Shown here piece by piece: positions 41,586 through 50,232 of a stretch of 50,457 nucleotides of DNA. The notes under the pieces were generated by a model that worked only from the letters and a program-made list of their open reading frames with translations, did not search any database and was not told the DNA's origin. The first letter of the stretch is position 1, and every line of letters begins with the position of its first letter. The position numbers and the translations under genes are program-made. The stretch lies in NCBI GenBank assembly GCA_937926355.1, contig CALAZP010000222.1, positions 1 to 50,457 of the forward strand, read 5' to 3'. Source of the stretch: an uncultured Saprospirales bacterium. Lineage in GTDB: Bacteria; Bacteroidota; Bacteroidia; Chitinophagales; Saprospiraceae.

Positions 41586-42306
41586 GATAGTTGACCTGAT
41601 AAAAATATTTGATAAAACCCCCGTTTTAAATAAAATTTCATTTTCCCTCCCTAAAGGGGAGACCTTATCTATTATTGGCCCATCTGGAAGCGGTAAATCA
41701 ACCTTGCTAAAAGTTATTTCAAATCGCCTACCGATTACCACCGGTCATATTTTTTTCAATCGCAATAAATTAAATCCCATTCCTCAGCAGCCAAATAAAG
41801 GAATGGTATATCTATCTCAAGAACCTCTGCTTTTTTCACATCTTTCTCTTGTAAAAAATATCTCCTTTGGACTTAATTTTAAAAACTTGTCTCCTAATCA
41901 ATTCCTCTCTAAAACTCAACACATGATTGAATTATTAGAACTAAAAGAGGTAATGAATGTGCCTGTAATGCATTTATCAGGAGGACAGAAACAAAGAGTA
42001 GCATTAGGAAGAGCCATCTTGGCGGAACCTACTTTACTATTATTAGATGAACCTTTTAGTGCCCTTGATAACTTTACGAGAAGTACCGTTCAAAAGGTTT
42101 TTCAAAAATTATGTGCCGAGTTCTCTATTACTTCTATCATTGTCACTCATGATATTAAAGAAGCTTTACTTTTGGGGAATCGATTTGCTAAGCTGGAAAA
42201 AGGAGCTTTGAAAAACTATTCAACCAGGGAGGAATTCATCAATGATCCCTCCACCGGAGCTACAGAGGAAATCAATTATTGGAAATCAGTAGTCAATGAA
42301 AAATGA
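41575..42306 (+). CDS. ABC transporter ATP-binding protein (YnjD-like)
   Basis: This is a 243-residue cytoplasmic ATPase energising the transporter. Walker A is GPSGSGKST (about residues 36-44), the signature motif is HLSGGQKQRVALGRAI, Walker B is LLLLDEPFSALD, and the switch histidine is in IVTHDIKEAL. The size is normal for a single-domain import ATPase, with no regulatory C-terminal domain. The 3' end overlaps the radical SAM gene by 11 bp. Confidence 0.9.
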   Translation: MVLEIVDLIKIFDKTPVLNKISFSLPKGETLSIIGPSGSGKSTLLKVISNRLPITTGHIFFNRNKLNPIPQQPNKGMVYLSQEPLLFSHLSLVKNISFGLNFKNLSPNQFLSKTQHMIELLELKEVMNVPVMHLSGGQKQRVALGRAILAEPTLLLLDEPFSALDNFTRSTVQKVFQKLCAEFSITSIIVTHDIKEALLLGNRFAKLEKGALKNYSTREEFINDPSTGATEEINYWKSVVNEK

Positions 42307-43243
42307 TTTTAACCATCTTGAATCTCTATATTGGGTATTTACTCAAGTTTGTAACGACCAATGTGATCACTGTTATAATCTATCGGGACCCAAGGGAGAA
42401 AAAATTTCTGAGGATGATTGCCTCAATATCATAAAAAATCTCCCTGATCAGATTGATAGAATTATCCTTTCTGGGGGAGAACCTTTGGCTGAAAAGCAAA
42501 AACTTTTCTTAATATTAGACCACCTTCAAAAGAGATATGGAAATTCTCAGACTCAAATTATGCTTCAAACCAATGGAGATTTACTCGATGAAAAATCTTT
42601 AGATATACTCATTGAAAAAGGAATTACTAGGTTTGATATTGCAAGTATTGATCGCTTCCATAAGTTTAAAGGAGAAAGATTGAATGTCCTCTCCAAACTT
42701 TTCGAATCAAGGGGGGTAAGTGGAGAGGAAAAAGACCCACTCATTGAAAAAGAAAACTACCTGCATCAAAACAAACTAAGTTGGGGATTCTGGGGAGCTA
42801 CAGAAGATATGTGGCTTGGAGGAAATTGGGCAAGAGGTAGAGCCATGCAAACTAACCTTTGGAAAAAAGATGCCAGCCATAATTTTTGCCAAATTCTTTC
42901 TGGAGCTAGAAACTTCCTAGGTGGTTATCAAGATATTCCACAAGAAATTTCTATCCAATTATGGAAAATTAATCCCTGTTGCCCAGGTACCCTATATCCA
43001 TTAGGTGATGCCAGAGTCCAAAAGGTTGCAAGAGTATTAAAACAAAGCGCTACATCCAAAATTATGCGGGCTCTCAATCAAGGCGAACCTCTTTCTATGG
43101 GAGAACACTTGGGAGTTGATCGGAAATCAGCAACGCTGAGAGCTGAGAAGTTTGAAAATATCTGTCTATACTGTGATTCCTTTTTCAGTGAATATTTAGC
43201 AGAATTAAATCACGAAAATTTTATACCTCTTCCGCTTCTTTAG
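42296..43243 (+). CDS. Radical SAM protein encoded with a YnjBCD-like transporter
   Basis: This is a 315-residue enzyme with the CxxxCxxC motif C19-N-D-Q-C23-D-H-C26-Y that binds a [4Fe-4S] cluster and S-adenosylmethionine. The SAM-binding loop ILSGGEPL follows at about residues 58-65. A second set of cysteines lies in the C-terminal half: C198, C228-C229, C290 and C293 (ICLYC). These could ligate an auxiliary cluster, as in SPASM/twitch enzymes, but the spacing does not match the canonical SPASM pattern. No peptide substrate gene is seen in the operon. The reaction is unknown. Its 3' end overlaps the convergent Rrf2 gene by 23 bp. Confidence 0.85.
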   Translation: MKNDFNHLESLYWVFTQVCNDQCDHCYNLSGPKGEKISEDDCLNIIKNLPDQIDRIILSGGEPLAEKQKLFLILDHLQKRYGNSQTQIMLQTNGDLLDEKSLDILIEKGITRFDIASIDRFHKFKGERLNVLSKLFESRGVSGEEKDPLIEKENYLHQNKLSWGFWGATEDMWLGGNWARGRAMQTNLWKKDASHNFCQILSGARNFLGGYQDIPQEISIQLWKINPCCPGTLYPLGDARVQKVARVLKQSATSKIMRALNQGEPLSMGEHLGVDRKSATLRAEKFENICLYCDSFFSEYLAELNHENFIPLPLL

Positions 43244-43718
43244 AATCAATAATATTAATTAAGTTTTGCTCCAACAATGTACTAAGCATCGTACCTGTTT
43301 TCTTCTCGGTGACGGTTAAATCTGCAATGGAAACGTTGGACAAAATCTGATTTACAGACTGCTGTACAATAGTCCATAATGACCTGATAGAACAATCCAT
43401 AGAATTGGTACACAATTTTAAAATTCCCGAGTGCGATTTACAAAAAGAGTCATCGTACAGATTGCCTCCAAGAGCTTCCATAACTTCACTCACAAAAATT
43501 GATTCTGCAGGTCTCGACAAAATATATCCCCCTTTGTGGCCTCTTCTACTATCTATTAATTGGGCCATTCTTAGTTTTCTGGTCAATTTTGCCACATAGG
43601 CAGTGGATAGGCCTTCCAATTCACTCAACTGTTGTATACTTAAACCTTCTGCTGGATCTGCCCCACTAATTTGAATTAAAATTCTTAATCCATATTCATC
43701 TTGAGCTGCAATTTTCAT
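43221..43718 (-). CDS. Rrf2 family transcriptional regulator
   Basis: This is a 165-residue winged-helix regulator, last gene of the SUF operon. The DNA-binding part reads EYGLRILIQISG, LSIQQLSELEGLSTAYVAKLTRKLRMAQLI and SRRGHKGGYILSRP. The three cysteines expected to hold an iron-sulfur cluster are in FCKSHSGILKLCTNSMDCS, with spacing C-x9-C-x5-C. IscR has C-x5-C-x5-C, so the spacing differs. It probably senses cluster status and represses or activates the suf genes. Placing it last in the operon gives feedback regulation, which is inference. Confidence 0.9.
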   Translation of the reverse strand: MKIAAQDEYGLRILIQISGADPAEGLSIQQLSELEGLSTAYVAKLTRKLRMAQLIDSRRGHKGGYILSRPAESIFVSEVMEALGGNLYDDSFCKSHSGILKLCTNSMDCSIRSLWTIVQQSVNQILSNVSIADLTVTEKKTGTMLSTLLEQNLINIIDSKEAEEV

Positions 43719-43730
43719 TATTATAAAAAT

Positions 43731-44033
43731 TTAAAACATATCTAATGTAAGTCTTGCAGCGTCACTCATTCTTTCTTTGGTCCATGGAGGATCAAACACT
43801 ACTTGTAAATCAACATCCGATACTCCTTCCACTTGTGCTACTTTTTCCTGAACCTCCATAGGTAAAGACTCCGCTACTGGACACATAGGTGATGTCAAAG
43901 TCATCCTAATGGAAACTCTGTTATCCTCTTGAATATCAATATCATAAATCAAACCTAACTCATAGATATCCGTTGGAATTTCCGGATCAAAAACCGTTTT
44001 GATTTGCTCGATAATTTTTTCTCGTAAGCTCAT
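43731..44033 (-). CDS. SufT-like MIP18/DUF59 family iron-sulfur assembly protein
   Basis: This is a 100-residue protein of the MIP18 family. The sequence shows VFDPEIPTDIYELGLIYDIDI, VSIRMTLTSPMCPVAESLP with the conserved cysteine, and VVFDPPWTKERMSDAARL. Family members help deliver clusters to target proteins. It sits between sufE and the Rrf2 gene in the SUF operon with gaps of 6 and 12 bp, which supports the SufT-type assignment. Confidence 0.9.
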   Translation of the reverse strand: MSLREKIIEQIKTVFDPEIPTDIYELGLIYDIDIQEDNRVSIRMTLTSPMCPVAESLPMEVQEKVAQVEGVSDVDLQVVFDPPWTKERMSDAARLTLDMF

Positions 44034-44039
44034 ATCTTA

Positions 44040-44462
44040 CTAATTTTCCGAACGCAATACCATAGCATCCATCTTAATTTGCTTAACCATACTTAAAAGG
44101 CCATTAGCTCTTGTCGGAGAGAGATGATTCGTCAATCCAATCTTATCAATAAAAAATAATTCTTCTTCTAAAATAGCTTGGGGAGTCTGCCCAGATAAGA
44201 CCCGTAATAGTAAAGCAATAATTCCTTTGGTAATGATAGCATCACTGTCTGCTGAATATACCACTAATCCATCTTTGCTTTCGGCCCGTAACCATACCTT
44301 GCTTTGACAACCCTTTATTAAATGGTCATCATCTTTGAATTCATCTCTAATCAACGGTAATTTTTTGCCCAATTCAATTAAATATTCATACTTTTCTGTC
44401 CAATCAGGAAAAAAATTAAATTCCTCAATAATCTCATTTTGGATTTCAGTTATTTTACTCAT
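44040..44462 (-). CDS. sufE: SufE family sulfur acceptor
   Basis: SufE takes persulfide sulfur from SufS and passes it to the SufBCD scaffold. This one has 140 residues, normal for the family. The acceptor cysteine is in LIKGCQSKVWL (about residue 49). Other family marks are the opening IIEEFNFFPDWTEKYEYLIELG and SPTRANGLLSMV near the C-terminus. It starts one base after the sufS stop, consistent with coupled expression. Confidence 0.94.
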   Translation of the reverse strand: MSKITEIQNEIIEEFNFFPDWTEKYEYLIELGKKLPLIRDEFKDDDHLIKGCQSKVWLRAESKDGLVVYSADSDAIITKGIIALLLRVLSGQTPQAILEEELFFIDKIGLTNHLSPTRANGLLSMVKQIKMDAMVLRSEN

Positions 44463-44463
44463 C

Positions 44464-45702
44464 TCATCCTAACATTTTGGCAGCCTTGCTCACCCCTTGA
44501 ACTAATCTATCAATATCAGAACTATTATTATAAATTGAAAAAGAAGCCCTTATCGTACCTGGGATTCCATAATAATCCATTATCGGCTGAGCACAGTGAT
44601 GTCCTGTTCTAACTGCGATTCCCATTTGATCTAATAGCACTCCAACATCATAGGGATGATGTTGAGCCAATAAAAAAGAAATAACACCGGTTTTATTAGG
44701 TGCCTCTCCATAAATCTTAATACCATTTATATCCATTAATCTTTCAGTTGCATATTTCAGCAAATAAGATTCATGTCTCCTCAGATAATTGGGGTTTAAA
44801 GATTTTAAATAGTCTATTCCTTTTCCCATCCCTACTACACCTGCAATATTTGGGGTTCCGGCCTCAAAGCGATGTGGTAAATCAGCCCAAGTAGATTGTT
44901 GGAAAGTAACTGTTTTAATCATTTCCCCTCCTCCTTGATACGGAGGAAGCTTATTTAACCATTTTTCTTTTCCATATAAAACGCCAACTCCAGTTGGGCC
45001 AAATAACTTATGTCCGGAGAAAACAAAGAAATCTGCATCCAAATCCTGAACATCAATATCAAGGTGTGTAATCGATTGTGCCCCATCAATAAGGACTGGA
45101 ACCCCATAAGAATGAGCTTTTTGAACCATTTCCTTTACAGGGTTAATAGTGCCTAATGCATTGGAAACATGCACAATAGATAGTAATTTTACCCCTTGTT
45201 TAATTTTGCTTTCAAAAACCTCCAAATCTAAAGTTCCGTTTTCTAGTAAAGGAATAACCTCTAAAATAGCTCCTGTTCTTTCACACAAAAGTTGCCATGG
45301 AACAATATTAGCGTGATGTTCCATTTCTGAGACCAAGATCACATCCCCCTTTTTTATAAATTGTTGCCCAAACGAATAGGCTACCAAATTGATGCTCTCA
45401 GTTGTTCCCTTAGTAAAAATCACCTCATATTCTTGCGCTGCATTGATATACTGAGCTATTTTACTCCTACTTGCCTCAAATGCGTCCGTAGCTTCTTGAC
45501 TCAATTGATAGACTCCCCGGTGAACATTTGCATTTATTGTTTTATAATATTTTCCAATCTCATCAATAACCACCTGCGGCTTTTGACTCGAAGCTGCACT
45601 ATCCAAAAAAACCATGTTTCTCCTTTCCTCAATTTCTTTAAGTAAAGGAAAATCTGCCCTTATGGAATCTATAGCCGTTTGATATGAGAAAGCATCTACC
45701 AA
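44464..45702 (-). CDS. sufS: Cysteine desulfurase SufS
   Basis: This PLP enzyme takes sulfur from cysteine for iron-sulfur cluster assembly. It has 412 residues. The PLP lysine lies in FFVFSGHKLFGPTGVGVLYG. The catalytic cysteine is in VRTGHHCAQPIMDYY, the short-loop arrangement of group II enzymes. The NVHRGVYQLSQEATDAFE and TKGTTESINLVA segments are classic. It is flanked by sufD upstream (17-bp gap) and sufE downstream. Confidence 0.96.
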   Translation of the reverse strand: MVDAFSYQTAIDSIRADFPLLKEIEERRNMVFLDSAASSQKPQVVIDEIGKYYKTINANVHRGVYQLSQEATDAFEASRSKIAQYINAAQEYEVIFTKGTTESINLVAYSFGQQFIKKGDVILVSEMEHHANIVPWQLLCERTGAILEVIPLLENGTLDLEVFESKIKQGVKLLSIVHVSNALGTINPVKEMVQKAHSYGVPVLIDGAQSITHLDIDVQDLDADFFVFSGHKLFGPTGVGVLYGKEKWLNKLPPYQGGGEMIKTVTFQQSTWADLPHRFEAGTPNIAGVVGMGKGIDYLKSLNPNYLRRHESYLLKYATERLMDINGIKIYGEAPNKTGVISFLLAQHHPYDVGVLLDQMGIAVRTGHHCAQPIMDYYGIPGTIRASFSIYNNSSDIDRLVQGVSKAAKMLG

Positions 45703-45719
45703 TTTGATTATTCTTTTAT

Positions 45720-47012
45720 TTATTTTATTAAACCTTCAGCATATTCCTTTATCATCTTATCCTCTATATGATTGAGTACGTCTCCAAGGAAAGCATTTTG
45801 CAATAATTTCCTAGCTTCTATCTCCGGAATACCCCTACTTTTTAAATAAAATACACTTTGCTCATCTAATTGTCCAATGGTCGCTCCATGACTACATTTG
45901 ACATCATCTGCAAAAATTTCTAATTGAGGTTTGGCATTCATAGTCGCGGATGAAGAAAGTACCAAACTAGAATTTTGTTGATAGGCGTTAGTCTTTTGTG
46001 CATCTTGACGAACCAAAACTTTTCCATTAAATACCCCCACACCTTGTTCATCTAAAATTCCTTTGTACAATTCATTACTCTCACAATGAGGCACTGCGTG
46101 GTCAATAAAAGTTTGATTGTCTATATGACTCTCTCCTTTGGCATAATACACCCCATAATAATTAGTTTGGGTTCCCGATCCTTTAAGCTCCGTACTCAGG
46201 TTATTTCTTACTATCCTACCCCCTGCATCAACTACATGGGAAGTAAAGGTACTGTCTCTTTCTTGCGTGATGGCACCATTGCTTACTTGATAGAATTTGG
46301 AAGATTCCTTTTGAAACTTATAATGTGTTAATGAAGCATTTGATCTAATTTCAAATCTATTTAAACTGTTGATAAAGTAAGCATTAGCTTCATCACCTTT
46401 ATGTTGGAATGATTCCACAATACTAGCACTTCCACCTTGCTCTATTAATCCAAAAATTTGAGTAGGTATCATAAAAGATAGACCGCATTCCTCGGTTATA
46501 TGTTGGATGTGTAAAGTTTTCTTTGCATGAGCATTTTTTGGAACGTACAAGAAAAATCCATTTTTAGAAAATGCTAAGTTCAGCAGACTAAATGCTTGCT
46601 TTTCTTCAAAAATAACATCTAAAAATTGATTGATGGTGTCGGCAAAAGCGACATCTTCTAATGCATCTTCAATTCTTAAAAGCTGTACCCCATTTCCCAA
46701 ATCAATAGGACTTTTAAATTGATTTGGAAATTTACCATTGATGATTTGAATGGTCTCCGCCCCTTTTATAACTTTTTCATTAATTACATTTGAAGATGAT
46801 GTAGGTTCTTGAAAATCTAACTCAATAATTTGCCGCACTCCGGTATATTTCCAATTCTCATCCGTTCTAGTAGGAAAGGACACCTCGTTTAAATGTTCCA
46901 ATGCCTTTCTTCTAATCAAATGCATTAACCTGGATTTTTGTCCATTAAGCCTCTGTTCTAATTGCCCGAAAAGGCCCGTAAACCCTTTTTGTCTTACCAT
47001 ACTTTCTGACAT
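45720..47012 (-). CDS. sufD: Fe-S cluster assembly protein SufD
   Basis: SufD is a component of the SufBC2D scaffold. It has 430 residues from the ATG at 47012, the start MSESMVRQKGF. The frame is open to 47069, but that would overlap sufC and add an unlikely extension. The family beta-helix region contains the FLYVPKNAHAKKT, ERDSTFTSHVVDAGGRIVRNNLS and YYAKGESHIDNQTFIDHAVPHCESNELYKG segments. The C-terminal DVKCSHGATIGQLDEQSVFYLKSRGI is characteristic. It begins 10 bp after the sufC stop. Confidence 0.95.
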   Translation of the reverse strand: MSESMVRQKGFTGLFGQLEQRLNGQKSRLMHLIRRKALEHLNEVSFPTRTDENWKYTGVRQIIELDFQEPTSSSNVINEKVIKGAETIQIINGKFPNQFKSPIDLGNGVQLLRIEDALEDVAFADTINQFLDVIFEEKQAFSLLNLAFSKNGFFLYVPKNAHAKKTLHIQHITEECGLSFMIPTQIFGLIEQGGSASIVESFQHKGDEANAYFINSLNRFEIRSNASLTHYKFQKESSKFYQVSNGAITQERDSTFTSHVVDAGGRIVRNNLSTELKGSGTQTNYYGVYYAKGESHIDNQTFIDHAVPHCESNELYKGILDEQGVGVFNGKVLVRQDAQKTNAYQQNSSLVLSSSATMNAKPQLEIFADDVKCSHGATIGQLDEQSVFYLKSRGIPEIEARKLLQNAFLGDVLNHIEDKMIKEYAEGLIK

Positions 47013-47022
47013 AATTCTGTAT

Positions 47023-47775
47023 TTAAACGGTTGCCAATTCTTTAACCCATTCATATCCCCTATCCTCAAGTTCTAAAGCCAATTCTTTTCCTCCAGATTT
47101 GACAATTACCCCATTGTATAAAACATGCACGAAATCAGGAATTATGTAATTTAAAAGCCTTTGATAATGCGTAACTACTACAAAAGATCGCTCCTCATCT
47201 CTTAATTTATTTACCGCATTGGCTACTACTTTTAGTGCATCTATGTCCAATCCCGAATCCGTCTCATCTAAGACCGCCAATTGGGGCTCAAGTAAAGCCA
47301 TTTGTAACATCTCATTTCTCTTTTTCTCTCCACCCGAAAAACCTTCATTCAAAGAACGCTGAAGGAATTTTTCATCCATTTCCACCAGTGCTGCCTTCTC
47401 TCTGATTAATTTTAAAGTGGTAATCGCATCTAATTCTTCTTCCCCTCTTGCCGTACGCAGGGAATTAATAGCACTTTTCAAAAAATTAGCATTACTAACG
47501 CCAGGTATTTCCACAGGATATTGAAAAGCTAAAAATACACCAGCATGAGCGCGCTCCTCAACTTCCATTTCCAGCAAATCTTCACCATTGAAAAGAATCT
47601 GTCCCCCTACTACTTCATATTCCTCCCTTCCTGCAATCACATTTGCAAGGGTACTTTTTCCTGAGCCATTTGGCCCCATAATTGCGTGAACCTCACCTGG
47701 ATTTATAGTTAAATTTAATCCCTTTAAAATGGTCTTATCCTCAATCTTTACGGTTAAATCTTTTATTGTTAACAT
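47023..47775 (-). CDS. sufC: Fe-S cluster assembly ATPase SufC
   Basis: SufC is the ABC-type ATPase of the SUF scaffold, with 250 residues. Walker A is GPNGSGKST (about residues 34-42), the signature reads GFSGGEKKRNEM as is usual in SufC, and Walker B is LAVLDETDSGLDIDAL. FLAFQYPVEIPGVSNANFL is a SufC-specific segment. There are no membrane partners; it works with SufB and SufD in the cytoplasm. The gap to sufB is 17 bp. Confidence 0.97.
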   Translation of the reverse strand: MLTIKDLTVKIEDKTILKGLNLTINPGEVHAIMGPNGSGKSTLANVIAGREEYEVVGGQILFNGEDLLEMEVEERAHAGVFLAFQYPVEIPGVSNANFLKSAINSLRTARGEEELDAITTLKLIREKAALVEMDEKFLQRSLNEGFSGGEKKRNEMLQMALLEPQLAVLDETDSGLDIDALKVVANAVNKLRDEERSFVVVTHYQRLLNYIIPDFVHVLYNGVIVKSGGKELALELEDRGYEWVKELATV

Positions 47776-47792
47776 GATTGTTTATTTATTAA

Positions 47793-49238
47793 TTATCCTA
47801 CACTACCTTCTAAACTAATTCCAAGTAATTTTTTTGCTTCAGCAGCAAACTCCATCGGAAGCTCCTGGAAAACATCTTTGCAAAATCCACTTACTATCGT
47901 GTTAATTGCATCTTCCTCACTGAATCCCCTTTGCTTCAAATAGAATAGTTGATCTTCGCCAATTTTAGAAGTAGTGGCTTCATGTTCTACTTGAGCGGAA
48001 GGATTATCCACTTCCAAATAGGGGAAAGTATGGGCACCACACCGATCTCCCATTAACAAAGAATCACACTGTGAAAAATTATGCGCGTTAGTGGCCTTCG
48101 GGCCTATTTTTACGAGTCCACGATAGGAATTTTGACTTTTTCCTGCGGAGATACCTTTTGAAATAATAGTACTTTTAGTATTCTTACCGATGTGAATCAT
48201 TTTGGTTCCAGTATCCGCTTGCTGCAGATTATTGGTCACCGCAACAGAATAAAACTCCCCAACTGAATGATCCCCTTTTAAAATACAGCTTGGGTATTTC
48301 CAGGTAATTGCAGATCCAGTTTCTACTTGGGTCCATGTTATCTTAGCGTTTCTTCCAGCACAAAGCCCTCTTTTAGTAACAAAATTATAAATGCCTCCCT
48401 CTCCCTTATCGTTTCCAGGATACCAATTTTGTACGGTTGAATATTTTACAGTGGCATTTTCTTTGGAGATCAACTCCACTACCGCTGCATGTAATTGATT
48501 TTCATCTCGCATTGGAGCCGTACAGCCTTCTAAATAGCTTACGTAACTACCTGGCTCTGCAACTACAAGTGTTCTTTCAAATTGCCCAGTGTTAGCCATA
48601 TTTATCCTGAAATACGTGGATAATTCCATAGGACATCGTACTCCTTCAGGAATATATACAAAAGAACCATCACTGAATACCGCTGCATTTAATGCAGCAA
48701 AATAATTATCTGTATAAGGTACTACTGTACCCAAATATTTTTTAATTAACTCCGGATGTTCCTGTACAGCTTCGCTAAAAGAACAAAAAATAATACCCAA
48801 TTCAGCTAACTTCTCCTTGTATGTCGTTTTTACAGAAACACTATCAAGCACCGCATCTACAGCGACTCCCGCCAATATCTTTTGTTCATTAAGGGGAATA
48901 CCCAACTTTTCAAAAGTCTTTAATAAATCTGGATCCACTTCGTCCAGACTCTGTAATTCTTTCTTAGGCTTAGGTGCTGCATAATAAATAATATCCTGAT
49001 AATCTATCGGATCATAATGGACGTTATGCCAAGTTGGTTCCTTAAGAGTCTTCCAATGCCTGAATGCCTTAAGTCTATACTCTAGCATAAACTCAGGCTC
49101 ATTCTTCTTTTTAGATATGTGCTTGACCACATCCTCATTTAACCCTTTGGGCAAAGCGTCCATCTCAAGATCACTCGTAAATCCGTATTTATATTCGGTT
49201 TTCGTGTGATCTTCCAGAATTTGCATACTCTCACTCAT
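47793..49238 (-). CDS. sufB: Fe-S cluster assembly protein SufB
   Basis: SufB is the core scaffold subunit on which clusters are assembled, with 481 residues, normal for the family. Landmarks are FMLEYRLKAFRHWKT, DSVSVKTTYKEKLAELGIIFCSF, the YVSYLEGCTAPMRDENQLHAAVVEL segment, and the C-terminal AQVEHEATTSKIGEDQLFYLKQRG. It is the first gene of the SUF operon on the minus strand. A pair of nested inverted repeats lies 28-53 bases upstream and may be the operator. Confidence 0.97.
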   Translation of the reverse strand: MSESMQILEDHTKTEYKYGFTSDLEMDALPKGLNEDVVKHISKKKNEPEFMLEYRLKAFRHWKTLKEPTWHNVHYDPIDYQDIIYYAAPKPKKELQSLDEVDPDLLKTFEKLGIPLNEQKILAGVAVDAVLDSVSVKTTYKEKLAELGIIFCSFSEAVQEHPELIKKYLGTVVPYTDNYFAALNAAVFSDGSFVYIPEGVRCPMELSTYFRINMANTGQFERTLVVAEPGSYVSYLEGCTAPMRDENQLHAAVVELISKENATVKYSTVQNWYPGNDKGEGGIYNFVTKRGLCAGRNAKITWTQVETGSAITWKYPSCILKGDHSVGEFYSVAVTNNLQQADTGTKMIHIGKNTKSTIISKGISAGKSQNSYRGLVKIGPKATNAHNFSQCDSLLMGDRCGAHTFPYLEVDNPSAQVEHEATTSKIGEDQLFYLKQRGFSEEDAINTIVSGFCKDVFQELPMEFAAEAKKLLGISLEGSVG

Positions 49239-49265
49239 GCTTCCTTTTTTTCTGAAATTGATATT

Positions 49266-49291
49266 GTATTCAATCTATACAAAAAAGTATA
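49266..49291 (-). promoter_or_regulatory. Candidate operator upstream of sufB
   Basis: Two inverted repeats share bases: GTAT-N7-ATAC (49266-49280) and TATAC-A6-GTATA (49276-49291). They lie 28-53 bases before the sufB ATG, where a promoter is expected. They are plausible binding sites for the Rrf2 regulator encoded at the end of the same operon. They do not match the published IscR type 1 site, and binding is inference. Confidence 0.4.
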
Positions 49292-49331
49292 AATAATGTT
49301 TCAGGGGGCTTGATAAAAATTTTGAAAAAAA

Positions 49332-50216
49332 CTACCGTTGAGATAAAATTTCCCTAATATCTCTAACTAAACTAGCGTTTTGAGGACGAAACATAAAAGA
49401 AATTCTTCTGTTCTTTTGTCTTCCATCTTCGTCCGAATTGGATTCCATTGGCAGAAAATCTGCTTGACCAGAAGCGGATAGTCTAGTCGCAGAAAAACCC
49501 TTTTCGCCTATGAAAAAGTCTGCCAATACTGCCGCTCTACCCATGCTGAAATCCCAATTGTTTTTAAATTTCCTGTTAGGACGTTCCGTATCAGTATGTA
49601 CTTGAATTTCAACTTTAAATTTTAAAAAGGGTTCGATAATACGGGCTAATGAGTCTAAAGTACCGTAGCCTTCTTCCGAAACCGCAAGTGAACCTTTTTC
49701 AAAAATTAATTCCTCTTGAAAAGTAAGAACCAATTCAAAGGGGTTGACAGAAAGAGTGACCCCCTCCATACTATCGATAGGAAATGGTATCTCAATACTG
49801 TCCTTAATTTCTTGGAAAAGATCCCCATATCCAGCTAAAAGGATTTCAACATTTTCCAGTTGATTTTCTTTCTTTTCAATATGGCTCTGCAGAGAAACTA
49901 CCCTATTTCTTAATACCTTTTCTTGGTCGTTGGCATTATCAATCAGAGAAGCTATTTGATTTTCTAAAACTTCAATTTCCCCCTCCAGCTCATCTCGCAA
50001 CAAGTTTAATATGTTATTCTCCCCTGTTTTTTCAGCTAATTGAAACCTAAGAGATTGCTCCAAAATGCTCAGCGAATCTAGCGTCTCAGAAATAGATACA
50101 TTGGTGGCTTCAATGGCATTATTTAGTGCCTGAACCTGTTCTAGATGCTTCTTTTTTCCAATGCACGATGCTACAATCACCTGTAACAAAAAGAAATAAA
50201 AAATTTTGTGAGCCAT
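49332..50216 (-). CDS. OmpA family lipoprotein with coiled coil
   Basis: This is a 294-residue outer-membrane-anchored, peptidoglycan-binding protein. The signal peptide ends in a lipobox, VASC (C17). A long coiled coil follows (about residues 25-140, heptad-rich). The OmpA C-terminal domain (about 165-290) includes LIFEKGSLAVSEEGYGTLDSLARIIEPF, VQVHTDTER-type sequence (read here as VEIQVHTDTERP), NWDFSMGRAAVLADFF and the end DEDGRQKNRRISFMF. It probably links outer membrane and cell wall. The upstream gene stops 16 bp before its start, so the two probably share a transcript. Confidence 0.9.
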   Translation of the reverse strand: MAHKIFYFFLLQVIVASCIGKKKHLEQVQALNNAIEATNVSISETLDSLSILEQSLRFQLAEKTGENNILNLLRDELEGEIEVLENQIASLIDNANDQEKVLRNRVVSLQSHIEKKENQLENVEILLAGYGDLFQEIKDSIEIPFPIDSMEGVTLSVNPFELVLTFQEELIFEKGSLAVSEEGYGTLDSLARIIEPFLKFKVEIQVHTDTERPNRKFKNNWDFSMGRAAVLADFFIGEKGFSATRLSASGQADFLPMESNSDEDGRQKNRRISFMFRPQNASLVRDIREILSQR

Positions 50217-50232
50217 TCCGTTGAATCGTTAT

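Noticed and set aside
47013..47069. Upstream extension of sufD
   Set aside because: It overlaps sufC by 47 bp and has no SufD-like sequence. ATG 47012 gives the usual length.
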